Program-made: the position numbers and the translations under genes
NCBI RefSeq assembly: GCF_028476545.1
Contig: NW_026732279.1
Coordinates: 124,001-188,000 of the forward strand
Direction: 5' to 3'
From: Physella acuta
Taxonomy: Eukaryota > Mollusca > Gastropoda > Physidae
Length of the DNA: 64,000 nt
The notes under the pieces: generated by a model
Told to the model about the DNA's origin: nothing
Databases searched by the model: none
What the model saw: only the letters and a program-made list of their open reading frames with translations
Part shown: in pieces, positions 62,401 to 64,000 of the stretch
Layout: the number at the start of each line of letters is the position of its first letter
Numbering within the stretch: position 1 is the first letter of the stretch

Positions 62401-62658
62401 TAGATCCTTACCAAACAACTGGTTTCTTTTATTAACATTTCCAACCTAGTAAACTTTGTACTAACCCGTGTATTTTGTTTCTGACGTCCAGATAAAAAAG
62501 GCGGGGCCCTGACCTCCATCATCTTCTCCTACACACACCACGGTGACCCGTCCATCAAAACCTTAATCACACACCTGTTGACCATGGTTAGCCAACCCAT
62601 CTACGCCACACTGCTACGCTGGATGTATGATGGGGAGTTGGATGATGCTTATCATGAG
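56487..62658 (+). CDS. TUBGCP3: Gamma-tubulin complex component 3, N-terminal half (truncated by window end)
   Basis: GCP3 is a core subunit of the gamma-tubulin ring complex that nucleates microtubules at centrosomes. Exons: 56487-56580, 57556-57601, 58492-58550, 58648-58715, 58918-58992, 59274-59491, 59689-59780, 59938-59997, 60176-60294, 60688-60813, 60960-61028, 62176-62299, 62492-62658. The phases close over 439 codons, and the human protein has 907. The ATG at 56487 opens [22 protein letters not shown]3-like landmarks follow: [11 protein letters not shown], the SVGSSGISS-like [89 protein letters not shown]. The last two exons enter the GRIP1 (N-GCP) domain. The donor after exon 1 (gttgta) and that after 59491 (gtcatt) are weak, so those boundaries are less certain. 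The gene continues beyond 64000. Confidence 0.94.
56630..56760. repeat. CTAG-rich palindromic island in TUBGCP3 intron 1
   Basis: A dense cluster of tctagatctag-type motifs, like that near 30780-31030. The function is unknown. Confidence 0.5.
57095..57297. mobile_element. Short MITE with perfect 32-bp terminal inverted repeats
   Basis: The arms 57095-57126 (includes ggaatcttctttaaaaaagg) and 57266-57297 are perfect inverted copies. The interior is non-coding. A degraded relative is suggested near 31286-31345, and a partial end-like sequence lies near 57470. It lies in TUBGCP3 intron 1. Confidence 0.82.
57585..58300. repeat. 34-bp array starting at the TUBGCP3 exon 2 donor, about 21 units
   Basis: Each unit holds ttttgggcaggtaaacattt and tgttagcattcaga. 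The first copy is the exon end ttgttgggcag|gtaaacatt at 57601, so every unit repeats a GCAG|GTAAAC donor. Confidence 0.95.
60340..60655. repeat. ~29-bp intronic array
   Basis: About eleven units of gactgaatgtcatttaggca with a ctgtgtgtt tail. The array ends about 30 bp before the acceptor of exon 60688-60813. Confidence 0.92.
61029..61950. repeat. 66-bp array beginning at a TUBGCP3 splice donor, about 14 units
   Basis: Each unit has atagatcattttactttcat, acgttgtagagcaagc and aactttatagctgcag. The first begins exactly at the donor after 61028 (gctcag|gtagatc). Two unit types (cacatgtacattgtaggg and cacatagacgttgtagag) are mixed in the left half, and the second fills the right half. Since 66 is a multiple of three, long frames stay open on both strands. 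These are not genes. Confidence 0.96.
61945..62175. repeat. ~28-bp array ending at the TUBGCP3 splice acceptor
   Basis: About eight units of ttatagttgcagcaataaca followed by aacccatt. The last copy is the real acceptor, tttatagctgcag|CAAGAA, at 62175. Together with the 66-bp array it fills the whole 1.15-kb intron. Confidence 0.92.
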
Positions 62659-64000
62659 GTGAGGTGTGATGTTGTCATGAGGTGTGGTAGATATCATGAG
62701 GTGTGGTATAATGTTGTCATGAGGTGTGGTATGATGTTGTCATCAGGTGTGGTATGATATTGTCATGAGGTGTGGTATGATGTTGTCATGAGGTGTGGTA
62801 TGATGTTGTCATGAGGTGTGGTATGATGAATGATGTTGTCATGAGGTGTGGTATGATGTTGTCATGAGGTGTGGTATGATGGATGATGTTGTCATGAGGT
62901 GAGGTATGATGATGTCATGAGGTGAGGTATGATGATGTCATGAGGTGTGGTATGATGTTGTCATGAGGTGTGGTATGATGTTGTCATGAGGTGTGGTATG
63001 ATGTTGTCATGAGGTGTGGTATGATGTTGTCATGAGGTGTGGTATGATGTTGTCATGAGGTGTGGTATGATGTTGTCATGAGGTGTGGTATGATGGATGA
63101 TGTTGTCATGAGGTGTGGTATGATGTTGTCATGAAGTGTGGTATGATGTTTATCATGAGGTGAGGTATAATGGATATCATGAGGTGTGGTATGATGTTGT
63201 CATGAGGTGTGGTATGATGGATGATGTTGTCATGAGGTGTGGTATGATGATGTCATGAGGTGTGGTATGATGTTGTCATGAGGTGTGGTATGATGTTGTC
63301 ATGAGGTGTGGTATGATGTTGTCATGAGGTGTGGTATGATGTTGTCATGAGGTGTGGTATGATGGATGATGTTGTCATGAGGTGTGGTATGATGTTGTCA
63401 TGAGGTGTGGTATGATGTTGTCATGAGGTGTGGTATGATGGATGATGTTGTCATGAGGTGTGGTATGATGGATGATGTTGTCACGAGGTGTGGTATGATG
63501 TTGTCATGAGGTGTGGTATGATGTTGTCATGAGGTGTGGTATGATGTTGTCATGAGGTGTGGTATGATGTTGTCATGAGGTGTGGTATGATGTTGTCATG
63601 AGGTGTGGTATGATGTTGTCATGAGGTGTGGTATGATGGATGATGTTGTCATGAGGTGTGGTATGATGTTGTCATGAAGTGTGGTATGATGTTTATCATG
63701 AGGTGAGGTATAATGGATATCATGAGGTGTGGTATGATGTTGTCATGAGGTGTGGTATGATGGATGATGTTGTCATGAGGTGTGGTATGATGATGTCATG
63801 AGGTGTGGTATGATGTTGTCATGAGGTGTGGTATGATGTTGTCATGAGGTGTGGTATGATGTTGTCATGAGGTGTGGTATGATGTTGTCATGAGGTGTGG
63901 TATGATGGATGATGTTGTCATGAGGTGTGGTATGATGTTGTCATGAGGTGTGGTATGATGTTGTCATGAGGTGTGGTATGATGGATGATGTTGTCATGAG
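62651..64000. repeat. 23-bp array beginning at the last visible TUBGCP3 donor, running off the window
   Basis: More than 50 units of tatgatgttgtcatgaggtg with a tgg tail. They start with the exon end gatgcttatcatgag|gtgagg at 62658. A longer block with ggtgaggtataatggatatc recurs (about 63138-63180 and 63685-63725) together with its neighbours, a higher-order duplication of about 540 bp. Confidence 0.95.

Noticed and set aside
1-64000. Retroviral, LTR or LINE coding remnants
   Set aside because: No reverse transcriptase, integrase, capsid or envelope-like motif was recognised in any frame.

Overview
This is a 64-kb window of animal nuclear DNA, almost certainly from a mollusc and probably a gastropod. 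The reasons are intron-rich metazoan genes, long G/C homopolymers, very many minisatellites, tRNA-headed SINEs and small hAT-like and foldback elements. The species cannot be fixed from the sequence. Three protein genes, all on the plus strand, and one tRNA gene on the minus strand can be supported. No intact retroelement, rRNA or CRISPR array was seen.

Layout. 1-22.5 kb is gene-poor: more than a dozen tandem arrays (units of about 15 to 59 bp), a direct duplication of about 830 bp, three hAT-type MITEs with 8-bp target duplications, and two foldback elements, one with a MITE nested inside it. 22.5-28.2 kb holds a selenium-binding protein 1 / methanethiol oxidase gene (ten exons, first exon not found). 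28.7-33.5 kb is AT-rich intergenic DNA or 5' intron. 33.5-48.95 kb is one 17-exon gene of about 2,503 codons. 49.1-50.6 kb holds two arrays just downstream of it. 50.6-56 kb is intergenic with a complete SINE. A tRNA-Phe gene lies at 56.06-56.14 kb, divergent from TUBGCP3, which starts at 56.49 kb and runs off the right edge after 13 exons (439 codons).

The most interesting object is the 33.5-49 kb gene. Its first eight exons encode a poly(ADP-ribose) glycohydrolase (PARG) catalytic domain with an intact GGG-X7-QEE signature. Its last two exons encode the rest of the same domain (ATGNWGCGAF, TFGD, TVG). Between them are seven exons encoding about 1,990 low-complexity residues. These carry at least four helices that match the PKA regulatory-subunit anchoring pattern exactly or nearly so, three weaker ones, and at least eight RRxS PKA sites. 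The C-terminus also resembles, from memory, the end of the SPHKAP/AKAP11/AKAP3/AKAP4 family. The gene therefore looks like a PARG with an AKAP built into it, and it suggests that this AKAP family descends from a PARG gene.

A second theme is that many minisatellites in the genes start exactly at a splice site or at the stop codon, so the exon boundary itself has been tandemly amplified. This occurs in all three genes. Exon boundaries were placed by hand from splice consensus, reading phase and family alignment from memory. In each gene all the phases close.
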